Source: Stenopsyche tienmushanensis (Eukaryota; Arthropoda; Insecta; Trichoptera; Stenopsychidae). Taken from it: a stretch of 64,000 nt of DNA. Shown here piece after piece: positions 31,701 through 43,330 of the stretch. The notes under the pieces were generated by a model, which made no database searches, was not told the origin of the DNA, and was given only the letters and a program-made list of their open reading frames with translations. Location: positions 2,666,001-2,730,000 of the forward strand of contig WACJ01000502.1 of the NCBI GenBank assembly GCA_008973525.1, written 5' to 3'. A program made the position numbers and the translations under genes. Each line of letters starts with the position of its first letter. Position 1 is the stretch's first letter.

Positions 31701-33439
31701 AAAGTGTATAATTTTAAATCAAAACTAGCCTAAAAAATAATCAGATGTACTTTAAAATATTAATAAAATATCCTCTAAGTTTAAACAAATTCTAATAATT
31801 CTTTTCCTGCTAAAAACAAATACGAAAAATACTGAAAATCTGCCTCCTAAACCGGTTTTCCTCTTACAAGGATTAATATAAAATGGAATTATTTGAATAG
31901 GAATTTTTGATAAAATAAAATCTCTCAAAATCATTAATAATTAGAGAGATCACCATTAATATTAAATAAACTTGCTAATCCAGAACTCATGGACTTGAAC
32001 CTGATCCTTTATAACAAGAATCCATCAGTATACAACTATCTTATAATCCCATTTTAAATTGAATTGTCTTTGATTCTAGGAGGCTGTTTAACAATATACG
32101 GCTTAAATATGTATTGAGTTTTATTTGAAACGTAGCCTATACACTACCGACAATAAGTTTGGTAACGCCTACCACATTATCAAATTTTATGTAAAAACAT
32201 AATGATAAATCCTTAAAAATAAATTATTTTTAATGCTAGAACTCTTTTACTTAATAAAATATTATATTATGCACTCAAAATGTTTTTAAAAAAATCTAAA
32301 ATGGTAAAATCAACCCAATTAAGTATCATGATTAGTATTTTTATTAATACACAATGAAGTAAATGCTTTTAAATTAAGCCAATTGCTAAAAAAATGAATG
32401 TTTCCATCAAGAGGCGCATTATATCATTAGAAGGCATCAGATGATTGGAACTTTGAAGGACAGGAAAATACCGGACCGCCCAAAATCTAATATGGATGGC
32501 GCATATAATTTCTCTGTTTGAGAAATAGAAAATAGAAACAAAAATAGAAAAATTGGATTGAGATTTATTGGATGGAGATTTAATAATTGGCGGAATATTA
32601 AACAAAGAAAGATATTCGATATGTTCTTTCGTGAAGTACTAAGCGTTTCCATACTTGTTATCGATGGTGCATGTATCTAATTTTCCTATATTTTCTAGAC
32701 TTATAAGCACCTTTGCTGAAAATCGAATTTCGTTTTTGGATGCTGCGAAATGTCAATTGGTCGAATTTCAATTATTAGTCCATCCATCCTTGAAGCGATC
32801 GAATATTGCTCGTATCTCCGGTATATAACCGTTTCATAAATTGCAATCGCAATACAATTGCTTCCGCATGGGACAGATACTGCAATTTTCATTTTTATTC
32901 CAGAAAATAACATTCAACATCGCCTTTCCTCATTATCTTCGAATACGGACGATCTAAGTTGATATAGAATACAATATCGAAGGCTGTCTATTCCAATCCT
33001 CTTAGCTTTCATGAAGCACCGCCGTCACTCCTCCAGTTTCCGGCCAATAATTTTCCTCGAGGAAGCCGGCCGCGGGTTAACCATCTGACCAGCTATCTAA
33101 TGATAGCCCAGCGAGTGTTTTAAGGCTTCGTGTTGGTCTGATAACTGGGGGATGAGGGTTGAACACATTCATTAATATATATTAACCCACGCTACCTTCC
33201 CCTTTCATTACTGTATTAACTCCTGGCCGTATCATTTGCACCGGGACCGGGATTGCGGACCATTATGCGCAAAATTGTTATATTTATCTAATATACAGTT
33301 CAAGCCCTTTTCGTCGTCCGCTTATTGATGTGCTTGTTTGTGTTTGTATTAAAAACACGATCAAGATTAATAATCTAATATTCAAGACCATTTAATATTT
33401 ACATATGAAATGTCCGATTTTCAGTTGAATACATACATG
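31701..33439. other. No gene recognised
   Basis: AT-rich to 32.7 kb, then a more balanced unique stretch (32.9-33.3 kb). Overlapping frames at 32369-32652 have no motif. Confidence 0.5.
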
Positions 33440-33690
33440 TTTTTCAAACTTTTATATTAACCTCTCCCTACCGGTGATGTATTTACTACACCTCGACTCT
33501 AATAATGGAATATCGATATGGAATATAATAGATACGGGGTTCAGAATTTTTGTATTCCACCGTAATATAATTACGAATCACACCAAAGTATCATAGTATA
33601 TAAGTATTCATCCGCAGCGACGGAAATAAATAATTTGTCGGAAAATCGGGAATTTTGCGAGTTTTGAGAAATTTGCGAGTGCGAACAAAT
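33440..33690 (+). repeat. hAT-like family C, internal/right segment only
   Basis: It contains CTACCGGTGATGTATTTACT, ACACCTCGACTCTAATAATG, GCAGCGACGGAAATAAATAA and CGGGAATTTTGCGAGTTTT. It matches 34545-34765 and 36790-37030. Neither terminus is present. Confidence 0.8.
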
Positions 33691-34134
33691 AAGATGCGAC
33701 ATAAAATAGCACTTTTTTTAAAAGGTATTGCAAATGAAAAGTGAACATTGCATGACAATCGCAGACGAATTTAAAATTACAGGATAGCATGCGAGAATTG
33801 TGTTTCATTCTGGGAAGAACATTTTATTATAATAGGTACTATGACCGTCTGGAGAAATCATATCAGCAAAAAGCTATGAATAACACCCTAGAAATTGCAG
33901 CTAAAACGGAATTTTACGAAGCTTACCGAATTTATTGATGTTGGGATGTGAAGATTTTTAGCTAATTCAATATTTATTTGATTATTGATACCATAAAATT
34001 AATCTGCACTGTAAATATTTTCAGAGAGTTTCTTTCTGGACTAAAAAAAACGGACATTTTATATGAAAGACGACCGATTTTGAGCTCAAAAAGACCATTC
34101 GACAAAGTATTGGGTTAATTTGATAAATACGTTG
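33691..34134. other. No gene recognised
   Basis: Unique AT-rich sequence. Confidence 0.45.
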
Positions 34135-34350
34135 TGCCGATAGTTTAACGTTTTATTGATCACCTGCGGCACCTTTCTCATTTTGATCTATATCATTTAA
34201 CGTGTTCTGTCGTTCATCGCGGCCGACTCGTTCGTCGGGACCATCGTTTATGGATCGCACTGCAATTGATCACACATCACGCTGATGTTTTCTTAACCGC
34301 GAGTTGGCATACAAAAAACGCAACGATCAAGCCGCAACGACGAAGATTAC
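34135..34350 (+). repeat. Dispersed repeat family P, copy 1
   Basis: It shares GTTTTATTGATCACCTGCGG-like, GGCCGACTCGTTCGTCGGGA, CGCACTGCAATTGAT and GCCGCAACGACGA with 54275-54520. It ends against a family C element at 34354, which appears to have inserted into it. Confidence 0.7.
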
Positions 34351-34353
34351 AAT

Positions 34354-34861
34354 TAGGGAATCTAATCCCGGGATCCCGGACAGTTTTAGGTACTCATGAA
34401 TGGTAAGATTAGTAAACGCAACCCCGAATAAATCGGGATTGAAATTTTGATCTAATAGAAAACGTACACCTCACTAGCACGTTGAAGGCTATTAAATCGA
34501 GACATACTTGCCAAAATCTGGAGGCTTGGTGTTGTTGTGTTTTTCAAATTGTTATATTAACCTTTCCCTACCGGTGATGTATTTACTACACCTCGACTCT
34601 GATAATGGGAATATCGATATGAAATATAATAGATACGGGGCTAAGAATTTTTGTATTCCTCCGTGATATATTTACGAATCACATCAGAGTATTGTAGTAT
34701 ATAAGTATTCATCGGCAGCGACGGAAATAAATAATTTGTCGGGAAATCGGGAATTTTACGAGTTTTAGTCCGTGTCAAACAAATGGACTTATTGGTAATT
34801 TTTGATCAAATTTATAAATGTAATTTCTTAAATCTCTGTCTCGGGACCCCGGGACTGGGAC
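34354..34861 (+). mobile_element. hAT-like nonautonomous element (family C), copy 1
   Basis: It starts TAGGGAATCTAATCCCGGGA. It has the CGGGATCCCGG palindrome, TACACCTCACTAGCACG, the CCGGTGATGTATTTACTACA segment, and AAACAAATGGACTTATTGGT. The right terminus is lost at about 34861, where a pogo-like MITE remnant begins. Unlike the 36289 copy it has only one left-hand module. Confidence 0.8.
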
Positions 34862-35010
34862 TCATACAAAATTTATACGTGTTTAGTTTGTTAACAAGCG
34901 CATGTGATTAAAATTGATCAAGCATATTTTGGCCCGTTGCTAGCATAAAATATGCCGCAAATCTTATAGGAAAAACTCTATAGAAATGAATGCTATAAGA
35001 GGGTTGACTG
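34862..35010. mobile_element. pogo-like MITE, 5'-truncated
   Basis: It aligns with 47350-47498: CATACAAAATTTATACGTGT, TTTGTTAACAAGCGCATGTG and TGCTATAAGAGGGTTGACTG at the right end, followed by TA. The left end is missing. Confidence 0.75.
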
Positions 35011-35012
35011 TA

Positions 35013-36166
35013 TCTATAAAATTAGATGATGTATTTTTAAATTTCCTGGTAGAATCCGACACCAATAAATCCATTAAAGAATTAACTGTATAAAATAGGC
35101 AATAGGGCTTGTAATTGTAGATGAAAAATGCATTATACATCATAAGCCATGAAAAAGATGATTCTATGTATTGTGTGGGATGCAATAAGGATGATTTATA
35201 AACAAGGAGCTAAAATTTAAGCAGATTACACAGCAGAAGCGCCCAAGTATGCCCAAAACTATCTTAAAAGAATAATATTGCAATTTTTTCGTATGTGAAA
35301 AAATAAAACATTTCATTCCGCTTTGTCGTACAAAAAGCATTCCATTTTGAGACAGTCTATCAAAATGTATGTTAAACTAAGCGACGTCGGAAATTCAACT
35401 TGATACACTTAAACACATTACACAATACGTCTAGTCTTGGTATTCAAAGCCGACTCTCTTGTTAAGTATAACCTCTCACCAAGGGCGGAGCACCCTACGA
35501 ATCCAGTACACGAGCGTAACGTCTGCTAGAGACGCTACGATTGGAGTGGTTGTTACAAATTTCTCAGCATGTCAGTTTCATGAGGTTGAATGTGAATGTT
35601 CATCACGCCTTATTACCATATATAGGCTCTGTCAGAAGGTTGTGTGCTCTGCAGCAAAGCTATCTACCCAGTGCATGTTGGATGTAACGCGCTTTGTTCG
35701 CCGCACGAGACAACATTATCGTATTCTGTTTAAGCCACGATTGAATTGATGTAGCTATTGACATTTGGATGCTTCAATCGTGGAGGTTTTGCCCCCGGCG
35801 GGATTTGTATTTACGCACATTGCAAGTGTTAAGGGCGTACACAATCGTCAATATGTAAATATACGCAGACAATGGCGTGTTTTGGAGAAACTAATCAATT
35901 GGATTGGGTTCCGATTGGATGGAGATTTTATGGTGTGATATTTTTGCGTAGAGCCCATAAGCTGTCAGTGTATCGGGGATGAAGGATAATTCAAGGGTTG
36001 AAGATTTTTTGTTATTTTCAACAATTATCGAACCCCGTTGCGAGATTCAAATTTCACACTCGGAGCAATAATGTGAGGATCAATTTTTAATTAATCCACA
36101 TAAAATCATAAAATATCTCCTGGATTTCCTGGATGTGAAAACATAAATACTGGAGCAATTAATTAA
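35013..36166. other. No gene recognised
   Basis: A 96-codon plus frame (35459-35749) in a more balanced-composition stretch has no recognised domain. The rest is AT-rich. Confidence 0.4.
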
Positions 36167-37262
36167 TCCGTTAATTAGTAATCGCTCGATTCTAGTGATA
36201 AAGAAGGAGTATTTTGGCACATTGAGTGCGGAGATTAGTGAAACGAAGATAGAGAAGGTTGTCATCCGTCTCATCATACACTCGTATATAGGGAACCCAA
36301 CCCTGGGATCCCGGATCTCGGGATCCCGGACAGTTTTAGGTGCTCATGAATCCCGGGATTAGTAAACGTAATCTCAAAAAAATCGGGATTTAAATTTTTA
36401 TCTAACAGAAATAGTACACCTCACCAGCACGATGAAAACTATTAAAAGGAGATATTTCCGCCGAAATCTGGACGCTTGAAAATAGTGGCATAACTCTTAA
36501 TTAGCAAGCTTAGGCGACGCCTAGGAACAGTAAGGGAAAGATTAAGGAATCCAATCTCGGGATCCCGGACAGTTTTAGGTGTTCATGAATCCCGTGATTA
36601 GTAAACGTAATCCCGAAAAGTTCGGGATTGAAATTTTTATCTAACAGAAATCGTACACCTTATCAGCACGATGAAGGCTACTAAATCGAGACATTCCCGC
36701 CGAAATCTGGACGCGTGGAAACAGTGGCATAACTACTAATTGGGACGCCTAGGAGCAGTAACTGCCTAATCAATGTATACACATATACAGTACATATATG
36801 TTTTTCAAGTTGTTATATTGACCTTTACGTACCGGTGATGTATTTACTACACCTCGACTTTAATAATGGGAATATCGATATGAAATATAATAGATACGGG
36901 GTTCAAAATTTTTGTATTTCTCCGTAATATAATTACGAATCACATCAAAGTATTGGAGTTTACAAGTATTCATCTGCAGCGACGGAAATAAATAATTTGT
37001 CGGGAAATCGGGAATTTTGCGAGTTTTAGTCCGTGTCAAACAAATGCACTTATTGGTAGTTTTTTATCAAATTTATCAATGTAATTTCTTAAACTATTGA
37101 AAATCCCGATCTCGGGATCCCGGAATCGTCTTATTCAATCCCGAAATTCCGGGATCGAAATTTTGACTCGGGATTAGATTCTCTATTCGTACATCGATGA
37201 TAAGATCACGCTGTAAAAGTACTCCTATAGGTTTAAATATTCTCAAATATATCGCGAAACAA
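36167..37262 (+). mobile_element. piggyBac-like MITE (R), copy 7, split by a hAT-like element
   Basis: The left part 36167-36288 starts TCCGTTAATTAGTAATCG after TTAA (36163-36166). It contains ACATTGAGTGCGGAGATTAG and CTCATCATACACTCGTA. The right part resumes at 37186 with TTCGTACATCGATGATAAG and CACGCTGTAAAAGTACTCC. The family reads continuously as CATACACTCGTACATCGATG elsewhere, which proves the interruption at 36289-37185. Confidence 0.85.
36289..37185 (+). mobile_element. hAT-like nonautonomous element (family C), complete copy
   Basis: The 897 bp run from TAGGGAACCCAACCC to GGGATTAGATTCTCTA. The ends are imperfect inverted repeats: the right end reads TAGAGAATCTAATCCCG on the other strand, and the 34354 copy's left end reads TAGGGAATCTAATCCCG. 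The 8-bp flanks CTCGTATA and TTCGTACA differ at two positions, which fits a hAT target duplication. It has no coding capacity. The left module of about 250 bp is tandemly duplicated inside (36289-36542, then 36543-36780), each carrying CGGGATCCCGGACAG and GTACACCT..CAGCACGATG. Confidence 0.85.
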
Positions 37263-37330
37263 GAGACATTAGAAATTACGTAAAAAAATAGTTAGAACTA
37301 TTTATGTTATTTTCTAAATATTAGACTTGA

Positions 37331-37500
37331 TGAGACCGTTGATGAGGAATCCCGCATATGCTGCGAACAGACAGCATACTGAGTGTGGACAAAGACGTAG
37401 AGAGTATCTTATGTCTCATCATACACTTGTACGTCGATTGCAAGGTTGTGTTGTAAAGGAACCCCTATACGTTTAAATATTACGAAAAGTGATTCATAGC
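37331..37500 (+). mobile_element. piggyBac-like MITE (R), copy 8, left half
   Basis: It has CCGTTGATGAGGAATCCCGC, ATATGCTGCGAACAG, GAGAGTATCTTATGTCTCATC, ACTTGTACGTCGATTGCAAG and GTTGTGTTGTAAAGGAACCC. It lies about 70 bp after copy 7. Confidence 0.75.
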
Positions 37501-37524
37501 GCTTTATTTTAAGTGTCATGCTTA

Positions 37525-37855
37525 AGTGCCAGGCGTCGAACAGAAAAACTCTCTTCTCTAGATAACTCTTTTATTCTCACGAGAGAGCGATCTGGTTGCG
37601 GGAAGGACGTCCTCCCGCAGCCAAGGCTAACCGACGACTTTTCTCGATTCCCGCTTCCTGCGTATCACCACCCAATCGGAAACGATGCACGCACAAGAAG
37701 CGATCGGTCGGTATTGCAGATGCAATGTCCCCGCAGCGCTACAAAAGATGGCGCTGTTAAAATATCACATTGCACCTAAAGAGAGACGGAAGATTTCGCT
37801 GTTAATCTGGTGAATTAAATCTGTACAATGTACAGGCGTACATAGAAGCGCTACA
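37525..37855 (-). mobile_element. Solo LTR (family L), minus-strand copy
   Basis: Read reversed, it starts TGTAGCGCTTCTATGTACGC. ATCTTCCGTCTCTCTTTAGG follows, then an extra U3 segment with GTAGCGCTGCGGGGACATTG, which is shared with 49163-49435. Next come GGAGGACGTCCTTCCCGC and GAATAAAAGAG. The U5-like tail is missing. The 88-codon plus frame over it is repeat-derived. Confidence 0.75.
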
Positions 37856-39249
37856 CGTTTTAATATATTACACAAACATGCAAGTAGCAACAAAGAGAGT
37901 ATGCAATAAGCATTTATATGATTTGAATGTCGCACCTGAGAGACGTTTATATAAATCAGCGTCTCGTATCAAATTTGGTCAAACGGAAAGCGAACGTCCG
38001 AATTACATTTTCTGTTTGATAGAATATGTTTTCCAGCTATTTGAATCGGGATTTGATCCAATTTAAGATGGGTAGCCATTCAAAGCATTTAATCTCTTGT
38101 TGTAGACGTTGCGTGCATTAATATATATATCATCGAGAAACCATTTAACGGTCTAATGCTTAGCACTTTGAGAGATTTGAGCCTCGTATGAGATTGAACC
38201 TCTCAAGGAGCAGGGCGTTTTTTATCGAAATCTTCGTGGATTAGACGGATTTTAGCCGAAATTCGACTGTTCCATACGAATTTTCTTCGGGCCCTGAATA
38301 TTATAGTGGGTGGAACTTAATTTTGCCGACGTTAGTTTTAATTTCGCCTGCAATCCTTGTCTGTATTCCCGGGGAGTACTAGTGTTGCACTGCAAATGGA
38401 ATCTTGAAAGAGGACTTTTATTTTTGCTCAGGAGCGAGGACTGCATTGCTTGCAAAAGCATCTCATAATCCAAATAAATAAAACAAGAGCGCAACGCGAA
38501 ATACAGTGTCTGGCGAACTATGAAAGTAATAAGATATAAATATTACATACACCGCTGGAAGATTGGAGATGGGAAATACTGAAATTCATGTATCAAATGT
38601 GTTTTTTTTTTAAATGGAGAAATGAGCACCGGTCCACAAATGAACGGCGTGAAATTGTGGAAGAAGGGACGAATTTGAAATATGCTACCTACGTAATGTG
38701 CTGGAGCCTCCAAGCACACGGAAACTTTCGGCTAACTTTTCATAATTTTTAGACCCGGCCGGAAAATGTGGAAAACAAAATAAAAATTGAGGTGTTTTCC
38801 CGAATAATTTCCGCGAAACAGGATGGCAGGTGTTTTCGGCGGAAATTCGCAGAAAAAAAAAACGGCAGGACGTAATCGAATTTCGCATACGGCCTCCTCC
38901 GGCGAAAAGAGCGCTAATTTTTGCTAATTGAGAAAAGCGAAAAATACGTAATAACTTTCGCTTCGACCCAGTGTGCTCGAAGATTGCAACCGCTGCTTGT
39001 ACCGAGGATGGGCTAACCCGCAATAAATCACAACAGCGAATGAAACCCTCGTCAATTTTTAAGGCCTTCTAGTCAAATACAGCCCTTTCTACTAATGTAC
39101 TCCATGTCCTCGTGTCACTCTTGAAAATGTGGAAGAATGTAAATTCTCCAAAAAAGGTTAAGTCCTCATAAAACCTATAAAATATAACAATATTAGAAGC
39201 ATTCGTTAAAATATTGTATATAAATATATATCGCATAGGGATTTTAGCC
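37856..39249. other. No gene recognised
   Basis: 38.2-39.0 kb is richer in GC and open on the minus strand (38685-39023, 112 codons), but the translation shows no domain. It may be unique conserved noncoding DNA. Confidence 0.4.
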
Positions 39250-39345
39250 CTCCATCTATATACTAGTAATTAAGTCGTTTTGGGTTCAAATCTACAAGGG
39301 GTGTAACTGAACGTGAAGCTTCGATAACAATTATAAACATGTTTA
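39250..39345 (+). repeat. SINE-like fossil, box B part
   Basis: AAGTCGTTTTGGGTTCAAATC followed by TACAAGG aligns with the box B part of 3109-3215 and 54107-54175. The box A half is decayed. Confidence 0.35.
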
Positions 39346-41185
39346 AAAAAAGTCAGTCATAAAAGAGGCGTGTCTAAGTCAATTTTGAGTGAGCCCTCAG
39401 AGATTTTTAGTTCAAAATGTCTTAGGGTCCGACCAATCGTCTTGGCCGTGGGAAGAATTTGACCTCCCGCTGGCAACTCAGATTTTGTAATTATGGTACT
39501 TGACACCACTTCGTGAGAATGTTTGGAAGATAAAATGAGAACTGATTGCAAAATGTCATACAAACACTTAATAAAATCAAATGTTTACATATTATATTAT
39601 AAATGCGTTTCTCAGTAACTTGGGAAACTTGGTCGTCTGAGGCCAATATTGTATGAAAAAGTATAAGTTATTAATTAAACTCAAAAACAGTTTCTTTATG
39701 TGCCACCAAAGTTATATGGTTGCTTCAGATTAAGTCAATTAAAACAATAACTTTAAGAATCAATCAAATTATTTGAAGAATATTGCATGATTGTTAATTA
39801 GACCTGATTATAATTTTATTGATATACCAATATCTAGCAGCATTAATTGAGGGTCATCTAACACATGTGATTAGTTTAATAGTTGTGTTCTGGCGTGTTT
39901 CTAGACTATCATTATGACAGTCTGGCGACTGAGTACCGTTGGGTTTACAGCCTAAAATATTGCGTCGAATTTTGCTACTTAAATAGTATTTTTCATTTAA
40001 ACACACAGTCCTCTGGCAAAAACGAAGCAATTTTAAAGTTATCATGCAACTCTAAAAGCGTAGATGTGCGAACGAAGCACGAGGGTGAACGTCTCCCTAA
40101 TGCAATGATCGTTTTTACACTGAAAAAGCTCCGATGCGAGCTTTACAGTTTGACAAGTGCCATCAAGTATTCTCGCGCGTTAATGAATTCGCGTTAAATC
40201 TGAATCGAAAACGTCTCCCGTCAAATCGAATTAAATGAATAGAAAGTGTCAGACACACATAATGTTGACATGCCTAAGACAGATCGATTTGCGAAGAATT
40301 CGACGAATTACATACACATCGCAGTAATCTCACACAGTGACACATGTCTCGAGCACAACACGCCCTGGGCGCTTTCATTTATCTCGAATATCTCAAAGAG
40401 AAACGCATTTTCAGATGAAGAATTTTGCGCAGGTTGTGTGTAAAATATTGACGATTACGATATGCATTCGATTTGAATAAATTGCACATTGCGAACGTCG
40501 CCAGTAGTATTTAATGTGTTGCCCGCCACTCTAAGGGAATGCGGAAGTGTTTCATTTGATTAGGGATGAAAAACGACGTTATGGTGAGACCGACGGAATT
40601 TAGTATTGCCGAGGATACGGAATGAATATGAACATCGAGATTCGGATGAAAAATTTCTATTGTTGAACATGTCTTTTGTTCCGTGCCGTTAGTTCTGCAG
40701 TTGTTCTCAGCGTCCCAGGTATAACAATTTTCAACGAATGCAAATATAGAAAAATGCGGAATATGAGCAATTTTTTTTTTCTTCTTAAGTGCAATATCTG
40801 TTATTGGCCGTGGACGATTTCAAAAGGAGATATTTTTAAGGATAAAAGATTTTTGGTGATGGTTTCCTATATAACATTCCCACATATGGTTGAATAAAAC
40901 AGGAAAGTATCTATGAGTGAGATGCAAAATTATCATTATTTTTAAGTTATACATATATTTCTTTTTGTTTTAGATGGCCCTGCCTAACTTCAATATTATA
41001 ATAATTTTTTTTGGAATAATTTACACTAAATCTGGATCGAGATAATTGACTAGAAATAGTATGTTTTTGCATGGTGAAAATTGTATACAGAATCTAGATT
41101 TGTGCACAAATCATTGATTTGTCCAGAGATTTATATTTTAGATTAGATTTCAGATTTTAATATAACTGTAAGATGCGATGATCAT
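39346..41185. other. No gene recognised
   Basis: Frames of 65-104 codons (for example 39883-40197) have no recognised domain. Confidence 0.45.
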
Positions 41186-41321
41186 TTAACACATTCCCGT
41201 CGGGTTATGCATAGTATTGTCTTTTTGTGTATTTGCAATATTAGACTTGCTGAGATGCTTTGTTATTGATTATTGATTTGCACCCAATCCTAAGGGTTGC
41301 CGGAAGAAATAGACTGTCTAT

Positions 41322-42372
41322 TAGGGATTACAATTATTCGTCATTATCAGCTATTCGAATATCGAATAGCAAAATTGGTCACTATTCGGATATATTCGGA
41401 TATCCGAATAGTTTTTAAAGTATGAAAATAACAAACATTACCATTGAAAACGAGCATATTTTTATCATTTATTGAAACTTGAAAATTCATATTTTAAATA
41501 CATATAACAGAGCATTAAATGTTTGTTGTTTGTTCTTAATTTAGTTTTAGTTTGTCCTGCCTTTGAAAATGCTCGTTCAGTAGCTGTTTAAGTTGGTTTT
41601 ATTGTTAGAAGTGTATTAAACAACACGTCCAACTTTTCTGTCCTTCTATATTGATCTAAATATTTGAAATATTTTTTCAGTGTTCATTGTTATTTGTACT
41701 GTCATATTTCTTCGTTTTCGTGAAAAACAACATTAAATTTTGCATTTCATGATGCAATTTTGAAATTGAAAGAGAATGAGGTGTTATTTCCACACCATAT
41801 AAGATATTCATAGCACCAAAGTTCGGGGAAGGCAAAAAAACAATATCCCTAAGTAATGGTTTCACTCAGGTAGTGAATATCCCAGTATTCGTGTGATCTT
41901 TCGTCGATTTAGTAAAATATTATATTAACACTTTGACGTACATAGCCGTCAAATTCCGTCATGCATCAGCAGATAATACTTGCTTATTGCGCCAGATAAG
42001 TCTATGTATACCGTTTTCGTGGACACTTCAAATCTTATCTCACATCGACGAAACTCATTAAAACGAAAACAACCTTAAGCGGGTCAAAAACTCTCAAACT
42101 TCTCTGAGAATAGAAGTGAGGCAGATAAAGATACTGTCAACAATCAATGTCATTGATTCAAAACAATAATTATTGTGTGTTTTAGCGATGGTTTAATTCC
42201 AATTTTACGTTCATAAATTGCGAAAATCATTATTCCAGACGTGTGTCAACCGGGTAAAAATTATTACGAATACTATTCGGATATTTTCCCAAATATCCGA
42301 ATATGGAATAGCCGTAAAACTGTCGAATATATCCGAATATCGAATATCCGAATATCCGGATTGGAATCCCTA
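41322..42372 (-). mobile_element. hAT element, 1051 bp, nested
   Basis: The ends are TAGGGATTACAATTATTCG and CGGATTGGAATCCCTA; the latter reads TAGGGATTCCAATCCG reversed. The flanks CTGTCTAT and CTATCTAT form an 8-bp target duplication with one change. Subterminal regions are packed with TATTCGGATAT/ATATCCGAATA repeats, typical of transposase-binding arrays. It holds a decayed transposase C-terminus on the minus strand (41465-41650). Confidence 0.85.
41465..41650 (-). pseudogene. hAT transposase C-terminal fragment
   Basis: The minus strand reads LFNTLLTIKPT, stop, TATERAFSKAGQTKTK, then LRTNNKHLMLCYMYLKYEF and a stop. (S/T)ERAFSKAG followed by a basic stretch and a leucine-rich helix is the hallmark of the hAT dimerisation domain. 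The in-frame stop before TATER and the lack of a recognisable RNase H-like catalytic core show it is inactive. An open frame just upstream (41677-41865) may be more of the same protein. Confidence 0.8.
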
Positions 42373-43030
42373 CTATCTATTATTTCTGGGGAGCCTTGCA
42401 GACTGGTCGTATTAATTATTGGAGTGCAAACTTAATTTTCCGCCATGTGTTAATTTCGAGCAACGCTCACATCAGCTGGAAGCCTTTGTCTCGTGATCGT
42501 CGCCGTATCACAAAAGGGTTAATAAATTTATAATTGAAAGTTCATAATGTTTTAATTGTTTCCCTATTTTTTTAAGGATTCCTCCTTTTCGGTGTCGTCG
42601 GATTAGCGGTCGGAGATAAAGAATCGCCCCCTTTGCGGAGGTTAAATACGGATTTCCGTCGCATATGCTGCGAGTTCATATCGGGGCGGCGGAGCCCCAT
42701 CGCTACTGAGCTTCAGGTTAAGATGAGACGCATGGGCGCGTCCGACCCCCGAAATCATATTTTTTTTAAATCATATACGGGTAGTAGATTGTTGACTAAC
42801 ATAGGAAATGATTATGACATTTCATTGTATAGAAATATGTACGCATATGTGCGTCTTTCGGGTACGCGGATAGACACGGGAAACGCATATGTGCGTCATT
42901 GAATATGAACCGAATCTAAATGATTTAGTCGAATTATGCTTGGACGCATATGTTATCAGAAATTAAAATATTTATCGCCAATGAATCGCATGGCGAAAGA
43001 CGCACATATGCGTAACCCGGCGGGAATGTG

Positions 43031-43265
43031 TTAATATATTTTTTAGATAAAGCTGATGATAAAAACTCTTGTGATATCAGCAATTTTTAGACATAATCAG
43101 GTATAGATAATAATTTCAGATTGATATACATCGATCGATTAAAACTGATTTAATTTATTTTTAACCCTTTCAGGATTAATACATCATATTAACTCTTTCG
43201 GGACGGGATACATAGGGGAGTCTTTTGGTAATTTAATTTTCAATGGGTCTCATTTAAAAAAAATA
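43031..43265. other. Short spacer with TTAA-type motifs
   Basis: TTAACCCTTTCAGGATTAA (43161) and TTAACTCTTTCGGGACGGG (43190) look like piggyBac-type ends, but no partner ends were found. Confidence 0.3.
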
Positions 43266-43330
43266 CAGTCAACCCTTCTATAGCGCCGAGGTAGGGACTA
43301 AGTTATAGAAACAACGCTATAGGAAGTCTG
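43266..43330. mobile_element. pogo-like MITE, short copy
   Basis: It starts CAGTCAACCCTTCTATAGCG after TA and continues to AACGCTATAGGAAG. The GGTAGGGACTAAG block matches GATAGGGACCACG of longer copies. The right terminus is decayed. Confidence 0.75.

Larger units (their letters stand above)
41190..43030. mobile_element. piggyBac-like element with a nested hAT element
   Basis: TTAA (41186-41189) is followed by CACATTCCCGTCGGGTTATG. At the other end GCGTAACCCGGCGGGAATGTG is followed by TTAA (43031-43034). The ends are inverted repeats, and similarity extends past the first 20 bases (GCATA..GT..GTCTTT on both). CCC-type termini plus TTAA duplication are piggyBac traits. A complete hAT element sits at 41322-42372, so the host element is only about 780 bp and carries no recognisable transposase. 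Subterminal ACGCATATGTGCGTC motifs occur at 42841, 42883 and inverted at 42994-43013. Confidence 0.75.

Noticed and set aside
33440..37060. Periodic recurrence of a 250-bp block that could suggest a satellite or CRISPR-like array.
   Set aside because: Only three widely spaced copies with different flanks, explained by a transposon family with one internal duplication.
37513..37779. 88-codon plus-strand frame.
   Set aside because: It lies entirely across a minus-strand solo LTR, so the frame is repeat-derived.
38685..39023. 112-codon minus-strand frame in a GC-richer stretch.
   Set aside because: No recognisable domain, repeats of simple GGAAA/CGGAA words, and no splice context. It is more likely noncoding.
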